Source: Sambucus nigra (lineage: Eukaryota; Streptophyta; Magnoliopsida; Dipsacales; Adoxaceae). Taken from it: 64,000 bases of DNA. Shown here one piece after another: positions 1 through 13,867 of the stretch (the first letter of the stretch is position 1; every line of letters starts with the position of its first letter). The notes under the pieces are model-generated. The model was not told the DNA's origin and searched no databases. It worked only from the letters and a program-made list of their open reading frames with translations. The stretch lies in NCBI GenBank assembly GCA_949130495.1, contig OX422216.1, forward strand, positions 101,315,967-101,379,966. The letters run 5' to 3'. Position numbers and translations under genes: made by a program.

Positions 1-2707
1 AGATATATGATTTGAAGATTTCTAAGGTGATTCTTGTAAGATATGATATTGGGGACACATCATACTATTTTGGGAGATGAACATATATGCGTATTGGAGA
101 TTGTTGTATTTGTGTAATGTGGGAATTTCTTTATTAATGGGAGTTCTATTTAGAGGCCATAAGTGAGTCTATATTTGACGTACGGTGTAGGACTCTTTGA
201 GAGAGAGTGGCAAGGGTGTGACGTGAAAATTATAGGCCGATAATTGTGCCGGATCTTTATAGCGATAGGATGCTAATTAAGTTATGATTGGGGGCCAACG
301 AGAGAGAGTGGTCGAGTATCTTTAGTGATTAGAAACTTAAGGGATAAATCGTAGATGTGGAAATGTTAAGGGTTCATAGGGACAATTGAACCGTAGTAAG
401 AATTGAGAGCGATTAGATCATACTATCAACTAGAATAGGGTGTGTGGTAAATCTAGTAGGGATAGTTGTTATATATATGTGTGTGATTAACAATGGGGAT
501 TCCAATAATTGATGGGATCATCAAATGAATTTAAGTTTAGGCTTGAGGCTTGTAGACTATTAGTTATCGATAGTCGGGATTGTTGTTGGATATATTAATG
601 TGCATTCGGATATCGATGGTATAAGTAGTGATTGTTATGCACATTATGTTGAATATATTGGAAGACTATTCATATCATAGGAGCAATGGAAGAACGTAGC
701 CGTATTGATTCCGAAATAATTCCATTACTTTAAATTATATACATATATTATATAAATTGATATATTATAAACAAAAATGTTATTGTTACTGAATTTTTGA
801 TATAATATTTTAAAATAAACTGTCGTGACAATTTATTATTGGTTAATTTCTGAACAATTTGTTATTGAGTGATTTTTGAAATCCACCCGAGTGCAACATT
901 AGTTTATTCCAAACTATCATGTCAAAAAACTCATGCGCAATAGAACTACTCTATTATAAATATACACGCTTCTTTGTTAGTGTAAAAATTTTGCCTTGAT
1001 CAATATCGTGTCACCCATCAAGGACAACCTACGAAAAGAAAAAGACACTCCCTTTTCAAACCTCGAGCCGCGCATTGTGAAGAATCCAAAAGTGCATCGT
1101 ATCCCACTGCCTTGTCCAGTTTCAATCCACGCCTTTTCTAGTACATGCCAACTACCTTAGGCATTTCTTTTGTCCAGTCTTTTCTACCTAGAAAAATATA
1201 TACATCTTTTTATTTATATTTTTAAAATACTATAAATATCATATTATGTTTATCATATTTATTACGTTATTTTTTATGACTGATAATACATTAATATGTA
1301 CTTTTTTATGCATACAGTTATAACAATTTTTTAATAGTTAAAGTATATATTTATTTATCACGTATCTATATATCACGTATATATATATATATATATATAC
1401 AATGCTCAAGATTTTCAAACGAGGCCCACAGAAAGTGATAGCACAAATGATATATCATACCTACTTATAATATCTCCCTTTTGTATACAATCTTTCTTTG
1501 TAATATCATATTATGTTTATCATATTTTATATACGTATTCCTAGGCTTTACCACACATATTTTTTTAAAACTCACGCCCCTTTAGTTGCTGGCTTTACCC
1601 ACTTGCCATAGGGCCCATGCCAAGTACTGCCTTTAGCTAGCCTTTGATTGATAAGAGACTAAACTTCCAGTTGTACCCGTTTCATTTTACCATAGGATAT
1701 TACATCTTTTAGCTGTTATTACCATTATGACCGAATTGATAGGAGCATGTATTTATTATGTTTAAACTACACTACAACAACCCTCAGCCAATTGACAGCT
1801 AACATCTTTGTCCTTTTATTTTAAACCATAGCTTTAGTAAAGTTTCTATCCTACATGGTATACCTACATAAGACAGGCTAAGACAACCTATTATCTAGCC
1901 GTATTACCTCGAGTCATGTGATAAAAAACGTCTAATGGAAATAATTGATAGATAAAATATCTGAACTCATTTTTCAAACCCATTAAGGTTTTACACACGC
2001 ATTATGATGTTATACCGAATCCCATGTAAAGTAAAAATTTACCCGACGTGTATTTAAGACGTTACTGAGTTTGAAAAGATATTTCAAAAATTGAATTTAG
2101 GTTTCATTACTCATAATCATAATAAAAAAAATAATAATTTTTTTGTAAAAGATACTTACAACTTAACCAAACACAACAGATAAAATTAAGAATGAAACAA
2201 AGTCATTTTTTTATAACAGCAATAAAATTTCAAATTTACGTAAAAAAAGAGAATAAAACTTGAAATATTTTAAAAGTGAAAATCCAATATATTAAGCATC
2301 ACATAAATTAAAAGCTCAAAACTAAAATAAAAAAATGTGATATACATAACAGTTAACTTCGTAGCACACTCATAATAAAATTAAAACAACGAAATGGAAA
2401 ACCCAATACCTCTGAATTAATTTGTGTTCCCTTGGAGTTGGTGGTGATGCCTACAATGAACCTGTTTAAACAATTAAATAAGATAGTTTGTTTATTTTTT
2501 TAAATGACTTGCAAATTTGTTTCAAGTATTATCAGTAAATAAAATATTATACATTTTAAAATAAAATAGTTTGTTTATTGTACGTTTTTTTAAATAAAAC
2601 AACTGTCCCTTCATCTTGCTCAATTTTATTTTGTCATACTGCCATTTCGTCCATTATAAGTTTTGCTGGTTACATCTTGCTACCAACAAACTGAAAATCA
2701 AGTTTAA
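1..2707. other. Gene-poor AT-rich DNA, no gene recognised
   Basis: No reading frame here resembles a known protein; the few open frames are short and low in complexity. The first 720 bases are less AT-rich and look in texture like the inside of the long chromovirus LTRs further right, but I could not align them. From about 760 to 2700 the sequence is very AT-rich, with short TA runs near 1378-1400. A TATA-like stretch near 950 has no gene after it that I can support. Confidence 0.5.
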
Positions 2708-2793
2708 CAAATGATTATAGCTTTCAAAACTTTGCCAAATACAGTAGATACAAATGATTATAGCTTTCAGAACTTTGCCAAATACAGTAGATA
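2708..2793. repeat. Tandem repeat, 43-bp unit, two copies
   Basis: Two adjacent 43-bp copies (2708-2750 and 2751-2793) differ at one base near the middle. Each ends with the phrase aaatacagtagata. Shorter degenerate pieces built around aatacagtg continue to about 2865. The open frames on both strands here are products of this low-complexity repeat and are not genes. Confidence 0.85.
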
Positions 2794-2865
2794 TACACAC
2801 ACAAATACAGTGGATAAATATATACACACAAATACAGTGATATATATACATGCCAATACAGTGAA

Positions 2866-3940
2866 TAAAAAAAATTATATGATATATATACACGAAAACA
2901 AAGGTATATATGTACATGAGTTGGAATGAGAATTTTGTTCAATACCTGTCCATGAGTTGTTGCAATGAATTTTTTGCTCAAAATTTCTACATTATTATGC
3001 ACCATATTTTTATCAAAAGAAACATGATATTAATCATATTCCTTGCAAAATATAACACAGTACAACAACCACTAACTAAAAATGTGAACTATTTGTAACT
3101 ATTTTGTTGCCGTCTCCATGACCCACAAACACAAACACATTACAAACCCCAAACACAAATTTCAGGCGGCAAAGTAGGTGGCACACAACCATGCTTCAAG
3201 ATCTAGGACAGTGTAAAAAATACAGAATACCTGTGGTCCAAAAATAAAAATAAAGAATAAAGAATAAGGAATACTAAAAAATCAAAATGAAATATAGAAT
3301 ACCTGACTGTTTACCAACACCACAACCACGTCCACATTCTCAAATGCTCTAAACGCCCATTAAACCAGCTACCATTTCAGAAGTAACCAAAAGCTAAACC
3401 CATTTCCGATTTCCAGTCGCGTGAATGTGTGTGTTTGTGTGTGAGCTCAAAAGCCTGTAGAAAAACCAAAAAGTCCCGGCCTCGATTTGTTCCCAAAACC
3501 TGTAGAAAAACCAAGAATCCATCTTGATACCGATTTGTCCCGGCCCCGATTTAATCCATCGTCCTTATTGTGTAGTGATATGTCCCCATTTCCTGATACC
3601 GCATATCCAACCCTCGTTTGTTTTCGTTACCTGGTTCTCACCCATGTCCAACTGCTGCACCAAAAAAGGAGTAAACTTACTGAAACTGCTGCAACCGAAG
3701 GGTCTGAACGGAGTGTTGCCGGAGATGACATGCCCCATAAACGGTCTGAACATAAGGTCTGCGCTGACGGCCAGAACAGAGGGTTTACACCCATATACAA
3801 ATCGTGATCTACAAATCGTGATCTACAAATCATATAGAGAGGAAAGCAACCCTGATCTACAAATCTGGTATAGAGGAAACAAAATAATGAACAAAAAAAT
3901 AAATACTCACCTGGGTAGAGAGAGACCCATGTTGGAGGAT

Positions 3941-3977
<37 letters not shown>

Positions 3978-4241
3978 TCGTCTGTGGTAGATGAGTAGAT
4001 ATGTGATGGAGTGTAATTTGGACAGAGAGTCAGAGATGTGAAATAGGCTTTAGTGGTATACGGAGCATCATCTTTTGTTTTCTCGAGCCTTGCGCTCAAC
4101 TTTTGAGTTGTAAGTCCATTTTGAACCCTTATTACGTTTAAACTATCGCGTTCAATCTTAGCGGTTAGTTGATAAAGACCAAATCCTCCAAGATGTAATC
4201 TGAACCGTTAGTTGGGGGAGACCAAAAAAGCCCTCCTGCTT

Positions 4242-4244
<3 letters not shown>
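2866..4244. other. No gene recognised; mixed-composition DNA
   Basis: The stretch 3100-4130 is less AT-rich than its surroundings and contains overlapping short open frames on both strands, none recognisable. A short direct repeat of about 14 bp (acaaatcgtgatct) occurs near 3796-3826. It could be a captured host fragment inside a mobile element, but I see no terminal repeats that would prove it. Confidence 0.4.
3945..3974. repeat. (AG)n microsatellite
   Basis: An uninterrupted run of about fifteen AG dinucleotides. Confidence 0.95.

Positions 4245-4319
<75 letters not shown>
4245..4319. repeat. (TA)n microsatellite
   Basis: An almost pure TA dinucleotide run of about 75 bp. It marks a change of texture: gene-poor DNA to the left, LTR-like sequence to the right. 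Confidence 0.95.
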
Positions 4320-4322
<3 letters not shown>

Positions 4323-4879
4323 GACTAAATATATATATAGCTGTATATTCTATACATGAAAAGGATATGGAGTTTCGATGATGTACATCTTGGGCGATTT
4401 TGGTGTACTAGTTCATTGGGGTCGAAGGATCGTATTTAGAGACAATTGCGGTTATGTCGACCCAAGGATTTATTAGAGATTTTAATTTTGCCCTTAGATA
4501 GTAGTTGTAGTAATAGATTTGTGTGGATAACATAATGGATCCCTATGATCAACATTGTCAAGGAGTAGTGTATCGGGGGGTTTCTTGTTTGGATTTCGCT
4601 TTGCGAGACGCCCCACGCACGAAACGCAGTTCAATGTTGAGAGTAGAGAGAAGTTTTGTCCTTATTAAATTGTGTGCATGTTATTTAGAGAATAAACTCT
4701 TAACTTAAAGCTTAATGTTAATATGTGAAGTAATAAGACGGATAACTGTTTAAGTTATAAATTGGAATCTAAGCCTAGTAAGACATATATGTGTAAATAT
4801 AATTAAGTGTGATTAGAATGGGAAGGATTCTTGGGTTATGTTAGAAAGGCAGGTGTTGCGGGTATAGGTCGTGCCTATT
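4320..4879. other. Unassigned sequence, possibly part of an older LTR
   Basis: No gene is seen; the 61-codon open frame at 4523-4708 resembles nothing I know. The stretch leads without a visible border into sequence that is clearly LTR-like from about 4880, so it may be the decayed front of the same LTR. Confidence 0.3.
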
Positions 4880-5146
4880 GTAAGGTAGGTTGTACTTATG
4901 GGTGGGGTAACTTAAGTAAGATTCCAGGACGCGAATAGGTGGGCGCTATTAGATGAGAGGTGAGTTTGGGGTTTCACGAGAGTGCGACTTCACCTTAATT
5001 ATGAAATAATGCATTGATATTTATTATGCACGGTTAACACACTTGCTAAACATTTTTACACCTCGGGCTCTGGCCCCTTTATATTTATTTTTGGCTATAT
5101 ATATATAATGTACTACAGGTGTCCCACCGCATGGATACCAGATACT

Positions 5147-8077
5147 TGTAATACCCCGTATTTTCTGTGATATTTATTTTTTGGGATTAATTAATTAAAT
5201 GAGAATTAATTGGGAATTAATCCGGATAAAATACTAGCGAGTTGTGAGTTGGTATTTGACTATATTGAGTATATATGATGTTATATGAATATTGAATTAT
5301 GAAATTTGTCGTGAGATTGATATACGGCAATTTGGTCATTTTATTGAGACGCGTGTGACAGTCGCGTCAGAATATAATTATTTTTATTATAAAAGTGAAT
5401 TTAAATTCTATTAACTGTATGGTAGTTTTGAGTGCGCCAACGCGTCCGGAAGGGTCTAGATAGTCAGAAAACACTAGCCGGGGGTTTAGTTTGGGTCCCG
5501 GGGTATTTTTAGGCCATACCGGCATCTTAAAGGGTATTTTGGTAATTTCGTATTTTTGGGAATTAAAAATGACGAAAATTAGGAGTCTTTATCTGATTGG
5601 GAATAGACCCACTAAACCCACTAACCAACCCTTATTGACCCATTAAGCTACGGAGGTTATTAGACTAGGTTTCCAATATTTCCCAAAACAAAACCCTAGC
5701 CACCATAGCCACCTTTGGAGAAGAAAGCTTGTAGAGAGGAAATTCTGCAGAGAGAGAGAGATAACTTTAGCAAATCAACATCAAAATCAGAGTTAAACTC
5801 AAGGCAAGTGATTTAATTTCGTTTAATTTCAGAGAATGCTTTTCCATGCGTAGGAATTTAATAAAGATTGAATTGTTCTTGGAGTATTATGAAAACCCAT
5901 GTATTTTGGACCTTAGAACTTGAAATCTTGAAGAGAAATTGCATGTAGAATGGTAGGTAGATGATTATTCTGATGATATTAGATATTGGATGAAATTAAA
6001 ATGGATTTAATTTGGTAAATTCATGATTATAAATTCTAGGGTTTATATTCTTGAAAATTTGGGGAAAAGTGTAGAGACTTGAGGATTTAATGATGTTTAG
6101 GAGGAATTGATTTCTTAAAATATGTTAGTATGTGACCTAGGTACTTTTAGGGATAATTAGAGACCTTAAACAATCGTTGGCTTGATGTTTAGATGAGTTT
6201 TGAAAAGATACAAATGGTGAAAAACGAAACTAGGGAAATCTGGGCTCGAAACTGGTCGTTCGTTAGAAGACCTCCCCAGGTCGTTCGAACGAGCTCGTTC
6301 GAACGAGCTTCTAACGAGTTGACCAGTCGCTTCTAACGAGGGGCAATTTCGTTCGATAATCTCGTTCGAACGAGATCTCGTTAGATCACCCAGTTCGTTC
6401 GAACGAACTCTCGTTCGAACAGCCTCGTTCGAACGAGACTTCTAACGAGCTGGCAGTTTAGGCCTTTTGGCCTGTTTTGATTTTGGGAGTCCCGTAAACT
6501 TGTTCGAGGATAGAGATAACATTCCTTTGATGGTGTATTAGTATACTTGGGACATTTGGGATATAATGAGGAGTAAATTATATAAGTATGGATCAAATCA
6601 AATAGACATTTGAGTCGAGACGTGAGTGCCTACTACGACGTGAGAATAAATTATGGTGCGTATAAATATGGACCGGGATTATATAAGTTTTATATATATT
6701 CAGTTAGTACGAGAATGCGATAAGTACTGCAATTAAACTACGGTGATTACTAAGATGCGTGTTTACTTAGTATTGGTATATGATTTGTGTGTATGACATA
6801 CCTACCATACTTGCTATCACGGGAGGTTTGCATTCGCTTAGGGACCTCTAATCCTTGTGTTGTCCGGATTTAGAGTGGTTACCTCGATGAACATAGGTCA
6901 GAGAAGGTCTTATTGAGATGTTAATAAGTCTGCTGATCGTGGGAGCGCAGGTATGTGCGTGACCCATGTGATGTGACTGTGTTCGCCTCCATTATTTGTG
7001 ATGTTGTTATCTGTGAACTATTCCAGAGAGATTCGGAATATGTGATCCTTATGTACGTGATGTACCGGGATGGATAGCAGAGTATGTGTGCACCGCAGCT
7101 TAGTCTCGGGGTGATTATATTGTATATTTATGTTGTGGAAAAATATACGCTAAATAGACTGGAACTTTCATATGGTATTGTGTGTAACTATGGAATAACA
7201 TAGAGGGTTAATCTATAACGAGTTGTATTACTTTTATATGAGAACCTGAATTTACGTTAAGCCCCTATTTAATTGAGATCGTTAATGTTAATGGGAACCG
7301 AGTAATAAGGGTAGAACCTACGATAGTCTAGCTAAATATGATGTCACTTAGCTAGTAGTTTGGGTCATTTCAGATGGGTAATTACGTTAGGAGTGCACAT
7401 TTAGACGAGAGGTGGGAATTTCATGTGAGTGCACGTCCTAACATGTACTTTGCATTTAATGTTTTAAATGTTTTTAAAGCACTTGCAGGTTTTTAAAATA
7501 TCTCCACATTCGGGCTCTGATCCGTTTGCTTTCAAATCTATTTTTCTTGTAAAACCATTTTTAGGTGCCCAGCCACAAGGACACCATGCATAGGATACTC
7601 ATTCAGGTGACGAGCTGTAGCTGTTTGTGGAAGCTACAGGGATTTGCTCTTAGACGCTTCTATCATTTGGATTCCTGATTCAGTATTTATCAGTTGTAGG
7701 GCATGTAGCCCATTTCTATTAGAGACATCTTTTCATTTCAGTTTTTCAGACTTTGGCATGTATTGATTCAGTATTCAGTTTAGTTATTTCAGTTTGTGGT
7801 ATTGTAGTGAGGAGTTTTCCTCCAGACTTTATTTACATTATGTGATGGTTATTCTATTTACTTCGTTATGGCGAATGGTGTTATTATTCTTCATTACACT
7901 TGTTGCATGTTAATCAGACTTTAATTAAAATTTGACAACTTACTTTTTAAATACTAGGTGGTTAGTAATCATAAAAAATATTTTCGACAGTGATGCTATT
8001 AACTGAGCCAACTTGGCATTTTGAATTAATTTAATAAAGGAGTAGCTACCCGGTATTTAATTAGTCGGGGTGTCACA
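5147..8077 (+). mobile_element. Solo LTR of a Tekay/Del-like chromovirus (same family as element D)
   Basis: The 2931-bp unit begins tgtaataccccgta and ends cggggtgtcaca, the same termini (read on the + strand) as the LTRs of element D. It is flanked by a perfect 5-bp target duplication, atact (5142-5146 and 8078-8082). No gag-pol lies on either side, so this is a solo LTR left by recombination between the two LTRs of a full element. Inside it lie a palindrome cluster at 6255-6450 and a TATA-like sequence near 6577-6586. Confidence 0.92.
6255..6450 (+). promoter_or_regulatory. Palindrome cluster (tcgttcgaacga) upstream of a TATA box in the solo LTR
   Basis: Six or more copies or near-copies of the palindrome tcgttcgaacga (core ttcgaa) are packed into about 200 bp, interspersed with the inverted pair cgttagaa / ttctaacg. 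The sequence ttatataag at about 6577-6586 lies roughly 127 bp downstream and is the best TATA candidate. The position fits a U3 enhancer or promoter module; that function is inference. Confidence 0.7.
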
Positions 8078-8555
8078 ATACTTTTCTATCCAGAGTCTTG
8101 GGAGCCGTAATAGGTGCGGACTGTTGCGGGATTTAGATTGTAGTCGCTTCCTATTCTTGTGTAAATCTAGATAGGATTCATGTTGTGTATCGGGTTTATA
8201 CCCAGTAGTTATTTATAGTTATTTTCATTTTTCTTCTTTATGATTGTTGTACAGTTTGTGACCCGACAGCTTATTCGGGTATATTTTTCCTTGTATGTAC
8301 TCATTTCATTTTTATTCTAGCATTTCTTTTATCATGGTACTTGTGTAGACGTTACCTTTGCTAGATATTTATATTGTTGGTTTGGTGTCTATGGCATGTT
8401 TTATTTAAATTTGGCATCTATCTTTTATGATTTCGGGTAGTTAGCTTTATCTTCTATTGTATTGTCTGTTGGTGCTGAGACTGAGCCATCTGAGATTCCT
8501 GATTTAATGTAGTATAGGGCTGGCCACCCGTTATTATTTTAAGCGGGGTGTCACA

Positions 8556-10803
8556 ATTAACTACACTTATTCTTATCACCACAACACCCTTAACCTGCTA
8601 TGATTAAGCAATATTGCGTTTCCCTTCTCCGATGTAATTAATTAAATGAAAGAATCTCATTAACATCAATTGTTATTTCAATACCATTATAGAAACTTAG
8701 TCAAGGTTTGAATACACATATATAAATTGTCATTGCACTCAATAACTAACCTCAATGGTCATTGTACTCAATCACTAACATTAATTATCATTACAACACC
8801 ATTACAACAATATGTTCAAATTTACATACACTTTAATCCATATAGTGTTAACAATCTACCATCACTATTTAGGTCAAAAAAATCTTAATTAGGCTTAAAT
8901 CATAAATGTTAACATGAAAGTAAATAGGGTTCATCTTAATTTCGGGTTTAATCAATAAAGTGGATATTTAATCATCGAAGTCCATTTTAAATACATGATT
9001 TATCAGTCCTAATAAAATTTAAAACAAATATACATAAGTTTTAAGCATATAATCAACATAATAACCAAGGTAGAACCCATTAAAGCATCAGATTCAAGTT
9101 CTTATCATACAAAGATTATAATAACCAAGGTACAACATAATAATGCATCAAATTCAAACCTAGCACGTGTTTAATCCCCAAAAAGATGAAGAATACAATT
9201 AATCATAATTAAATTACATCAAATATATAATAAAGAAACTTATTTCTTTCCTGGATATGGAGGATTAAAGTCCAATGATACATACTCCAACATAAAAGTA
9301 TATTAACACATTGCTATTAATTTACGAGTCATACACATATATAATTTAATTCCTTGATTAAGTTAATTATAACAAGCTATATAAATATCATAATATTTCA
9401 AGTTAAAACCATTAATTCCTATAAATTACACAAGAAGTATATTTAAACTAATATAATCATTTATTGAAATACCTATAAATACAGGGTATTTAACCTATCG
9501 TCTTCCATATGAGAATATAAGGTTTTGTAATTACTAAGGATTCCTTGACTATGTCTCTTACATGTATAAATGTTTATGTTAGTATATATGACCGGTACAA
9601 ACATCTGTAAACACTATTACCTGCTTATGAATATGTGAAAGCCTTTTAACTAGCATATTTAAACTGTTAAAATCTCGAAATTACCCCATAGATAACAACT
9701 ATGTAATGTAAGATAACCATTGTGACACTCTATATATTTTAATAATTAGGTTGATCAAGTCTACTTATGAAATATATACAGGCTTTTAAAATATTTATAT
9801 AGCATCCTTAGCATGAAAGAATAATCAATGAATAATGATATTTCAATGTAGAGTGCAACATGAATTTCCCCAGATAGTCATAAATTGATGATAAGAGACA
9901 ATAGTGACAACTAAATAATATAAAGAGAAAAACTATGTGATAAAGATATCCTAATATAAATACATCCTAAAATAATCTCAAAAACCTCCAAAGCCATATT
10001 ATCCAAAACCGATTACAAGATTCAATGATAAAGTAAGCCTCACTTCACTCAATGCTAAAATAAATAACAATAGTAGTAGGCTCGACATCTATGTATCCAA
10101 AACTGGTGATGATTGGACTTAATGACTAAGTTCTCAAGTGAGAGGAAACTATGCATGATTAACTAGAGCACCTGGAATAATGTGACAGTTCAAGCCCACC
10201 ATTACAAGATAAAATTTATGTAATTCAAGTAATAAAACTAGCAATCATGTGTATAAATAATAAAACTCGAGTTAGTATCTTAACTGTTATACCCAACCCT
10301 TACTATTGTTAATTCTTCTATAATATTTGTTTTAAGGATGTATATAATATCCCACTAGGTCGTATAAATTACAAGAAGACTAGTAGACACGATACCTATA
10401 ATACTATAACCAGGGTGAAATCCCAAATAAATATGTCACATATTAAATTTTTACATAAAGCGGGAATGTCCCCTCACAAACTACGGAGTCACTACCACAT
10501 AAGTCTGAAATTTTTAGTTGGTGTGGAAAAAATAATGGAAACTAGCCCTAACTAACTACCGAGGTCACTAGTGCAAGTCCACCATTTTTACCTGGCGTGG
10601 AGCAAAATAAATCGGCACACCACTATGCCTAACTCCATAATAATAATAATCGATATAGCATAACCATATCTAGAATGAGTCATGAAAAATAATGAGGTAT
10701 CCATACTCGTCTCATCATATTATCCTAAAGGATACCTAAGATATCTCTTGCTTTAACTAGAAAGTAGATTCCATGTTGTAACCACTTTATCTTCCCAATA
10801 TTC
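8556..10803. other. AT-rich gene-free stretch
   Basis: No coding sequence is supported. A degenerate direct repeat around the phrase ataataaccaaggta occurs near 9058 and 9118. Another, around gtcacta...ggtgtgga / gtcacta...ggcgtgga, lies near 10490-10605. These look like remains of old repeats that I cannot classify. The next solo LTR interrupts this DNA at 10804. Confidence 0.5.
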
Positions 10804-13800
10804 TGTAATACCCCGTAATTTTAATGACTTTTAAAATGGGTTATATTTTAAATTAATGGGTTAATTGAATTTTATAATAAATTAATTCATTTGGGTTTTA
10901 TCCGGATTATGGATATTAAAATGAATGATTCTGAATATTACTTAAAGATATTTAAGTAATGTATGAATGTGATGTTATTGATATTGTTGTGAGTTATAAA
11001 TTCAGTAATTTGAATTTTTAGTCGGGCGCAGTATGGGACGTGTCGAGACTAATTTGTTAAATTAAAAAGGGAACTTATTTTTATCGACCTTATAGTCATT
11101 TTGAGTGCGTCGTTGCATCCGGAAGGGTTGAAATAGTCAGAAAAGTCTATTGGATGTTGATTTTGGGTCTCGGGTCATTTAGAAATGAAAAGACAATCCA
11201 AAAGGGGATTTTGGTCATTTTTACAAGGGGGATGAATAGTGATTTCGGATTTTGTCTTATTATAAGTATTTGGAGATTAGTTTTACGTGGGTTCATTCAT
11301 CTCTTCTACACAATATTGAGAGGTCATCTTCTTGAGAGAGTGAAAGGTTGCTTGGAAGAAGAGAAGTTTACTTGGGAAGGAGGAGAACCAAAGGCCAAAG
11401 GTAACCACCACCAGAAGTTAGCCTAAGAAGGGGAGAACCACCTGTGATAAACCACCCCAAAGGATCAGACCTTCATTAGAGGAAAGTATTTGATGATTGT
11501 AATGTAAGTTTGTATATTGTCCATGTTAGGATAGTTATAAAAAGATGAGCTTTTTCATATTTGGAAGATAAAGATAGAGTTGTAATGGATTTCTGGAAAT
11601 ATGGAAATATATAGGAATCAAACTCATGTTTTAGGTAGATAGTAATCCATGAAATAATCATAATTATGTTGAAGAAATTCTTAGAATCATTGGTGTGTTC
11701 TTGAAGATATATCATGTATATAATTTTCTGGAAAAACAGGATAAATATATGCTTTTAATCCAAACTCTTGATGATTCTAGGATGTTTAGAGCATTAGAAA
11801 TCATTCACATATGTTGCTATATCATGTAGTAAGGTTTATAAGGAATTTGGGTATTTAATACGAAGGTTTGAATGATCAAAAGTGATGAAACCCATTGTAC
11901 AAGAAATGCAGAAAACTTGGCTGTTATCTAGGCGATCGATCGATCGACCTCCCCAGAATTTGTGAAGTTGTTTCTTTTAATGCTTGTTCTTATCCCAAAC
12001 CATTTATAAATCTTTTGTGATTTTTAATTGGATATAATGGGACTTAGGAAGGTTCAGTAAGCCCTAGATAAGAATCGAATTAATTTAATTGGGATTTAAT
12101 TGATTAGAATTATGATAATTAAATTGAAAGAGATTTCGGTTGCTAGATTCATGTGTTGGATTTTAATTTATATGCATGAGGATTAAGGATAGGTCCAGTA
12201 GGGGAAATTTAATAAATTACCTGGGCATCCTTAAGTTTATAAAAGGGTTCAATCCTAGGTGATCGAAGAAGTGTTTATAAGAGATTAGAAACAATCGGTT
12301 ATAACCCTAATTAAGGGAGAGTTTAATTCGTAGTATTTCGGGAGATAAGATGATATGGACCAGTAGGATATTTGTGACTTCTTACTGAATAAATATATTG
12401 AGGAAAACCTATTTAAACCTTGAGTAATTAGTGAGACTCGGGGAGCATAAAATTAAAGAAGTAAAGTCATAATAATTTAATACGTAGGATTTAAAGAGAT
12501 ATAATGCTACATATGGGAATTATCTTAGGGTAGTGTGAGTACCTTGTTGATATTATATCTATAGGTAGATGCTAATTCCTATTTGATTTATTGATGATTT
12601 ATGTGTATGACATACCTAGCTTACTTGCTATCGATGGGGAGGTTTTTCGCCCAAGAACATAGGTATATGAAAGACTTATCGGGGAGTTGATAAGTCCGCT
12701 GACTATGAGAACGTAGGTATGTGCGTGACCCGTGGGTATGAGAACTATGTTCTCCTCCTATATTTGTGTTGTTGTTTGTGGTTCGAGGAATCCTTACCGA
12801 ACCTTTAGTCCCCTATTCGGCGACCAGCGATATTGGGACGTGATAGCAGAGTAATGCATGCACCGCAGCTGTGTCTCGGGGTGCCGTATTATATATGTGT
12901 ATATATATATAATGAATTAAATGAATGAATGTATATAGTGGTTAAATCAATCTACTGTGTGATAATTGTAGATAACTGTGAATAGAGAAAGAGAATTGAA
13001 TTAAGTTAATGAATGTTTATGTTTATAAATTTGAAAAGCTTAATTCATATTAATGAGAAACGATGCATGTTAATGGGAAACGTATATGAATGATTATACG
13101 ATGTATGGTATGGGACATACGGGGTTATGATGTGGGATAGAATCATATTATGGAAACTAGAGAGGAGGAACCATTAACTAGGAGGTTAATATGAAACGTT
13201 AAGCGTGAACTCTTGATGAGAGGTGAGAATAGCAAGTGAGAGTATGGATACTAACATGTACATAATAAATGCTTTATTGCACTTGTTAAATACTTGTTGT
13301 TTTCAAAATCATTTTACATCGGGCTCTGACCCGTTTCCTTGCATATTCTCTTTTATATTGTATCTTCCATATCAGGTGTCCAGCAGCAGGGACGCCAACC
13401 TTAGAGGATTATGACGAGCTATGGAGTTATGGAGTATTTCTTAGACGTCTATCTTCATTTGATTCACAGTGTTCTTTTAGTTAGGGCATGTCGCCCAAAG
13501 GAATTTAGTTATCTCTTTTCTATCTGAGTCAAATACTCTTGTATTCGTGTCATTTTAATACATTTACTATTGATGGGATTACTGTATTGGATTATTACTT
13601 GGGAATGTTTATTCCAAATGCATCTAAATTCTTTTGTGTTATCTGTTCGGTTATTAGTGTTGTAGAATAATATGTGTAGTGTTATTTGTAAACTAAAATG
13701 GTTTTTGTTGAAATTAAAATTTGGAAAGTTTTTAACACCAGCTTAATTGGGTATTGGGTGAGTTGTAAATGTTTTTGACAGTGATGCTAAGAATGAGCCA

Positions 13801-13867
13801 ACAGTATATTATGTTTTAATTTGGTATGGGACTGGCCACCCTGTATTTAATTAGGCGGGGTGTTACA
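10804..13867 (+). mobile_element. Solo LTR, diverged member of the chromovirus LTR family
   Basis: The 3064-bp LTR begins tgtaataccccgta and ends cggggtgttaca. A perfect 5-bp target duplication, tattc, flanks it (10799-10803 and 13868-13872). Landmarks shared with the other LTRs of this window include a tgtatgacatacctag block near 12603, a gtatgtgcgtgaccc block near 12716, and cgggctctgacccg near 13320. No internal region is attached. The 90-codon open frame at 11154-11426 lies inside the LTR and is not conserved in the other copies, so I do not call it a gene. Confidence 0.92.
11933..11948 (+). promoter_or_regulatory. gatcgatc palindrome run in the LTR
   Basis: The 16-bp run cgatcgatcgatcgac sits about 1.13 kb into the LTR, followed directly by ctcccc. 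In the solo LTR at 5147 the sequence at the matching position is a cluster of tcgttcgaacga, also next to cctcccc. A weak TATA-like ggatataatggg lies about 85 bp downstream. Confidence 0.55.

Larger units (their letters stand above)
4880..8555 (+). mobile_element. Older chromovirus-type LTR, 3' part, interrupted by a younger solo LTR
   Basis: The pieces 4880-5146 and 8078-8555 align in order with the 3' part of the solo LTR at 10804-13867. They share the phrase gatgagaggtgag, then cctcgggctctg, then a block beginning aggtgtcc, and finally an end of the form cggggtgtcaca at 8555. The middle is occupied by the solo LTR 5147-8077. The 5' start of this older LTR was not found. It is more diverged from the family than the LTR inside it, as expected for an older host copy. 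Confidence 0.6.

Noticed and set aside
3487..3994. Overlapping frames at 3487-3807 and 3524-3994
   Set aside because: No recognisable domain; the second ends in a GA microsatellite. A captured host fragment is possible but unsupported.
11154..11426. 90-codon open frame inside the solo LTR
   Set aside because: Lies in LTR U3 and is not preserved in related LTRs.
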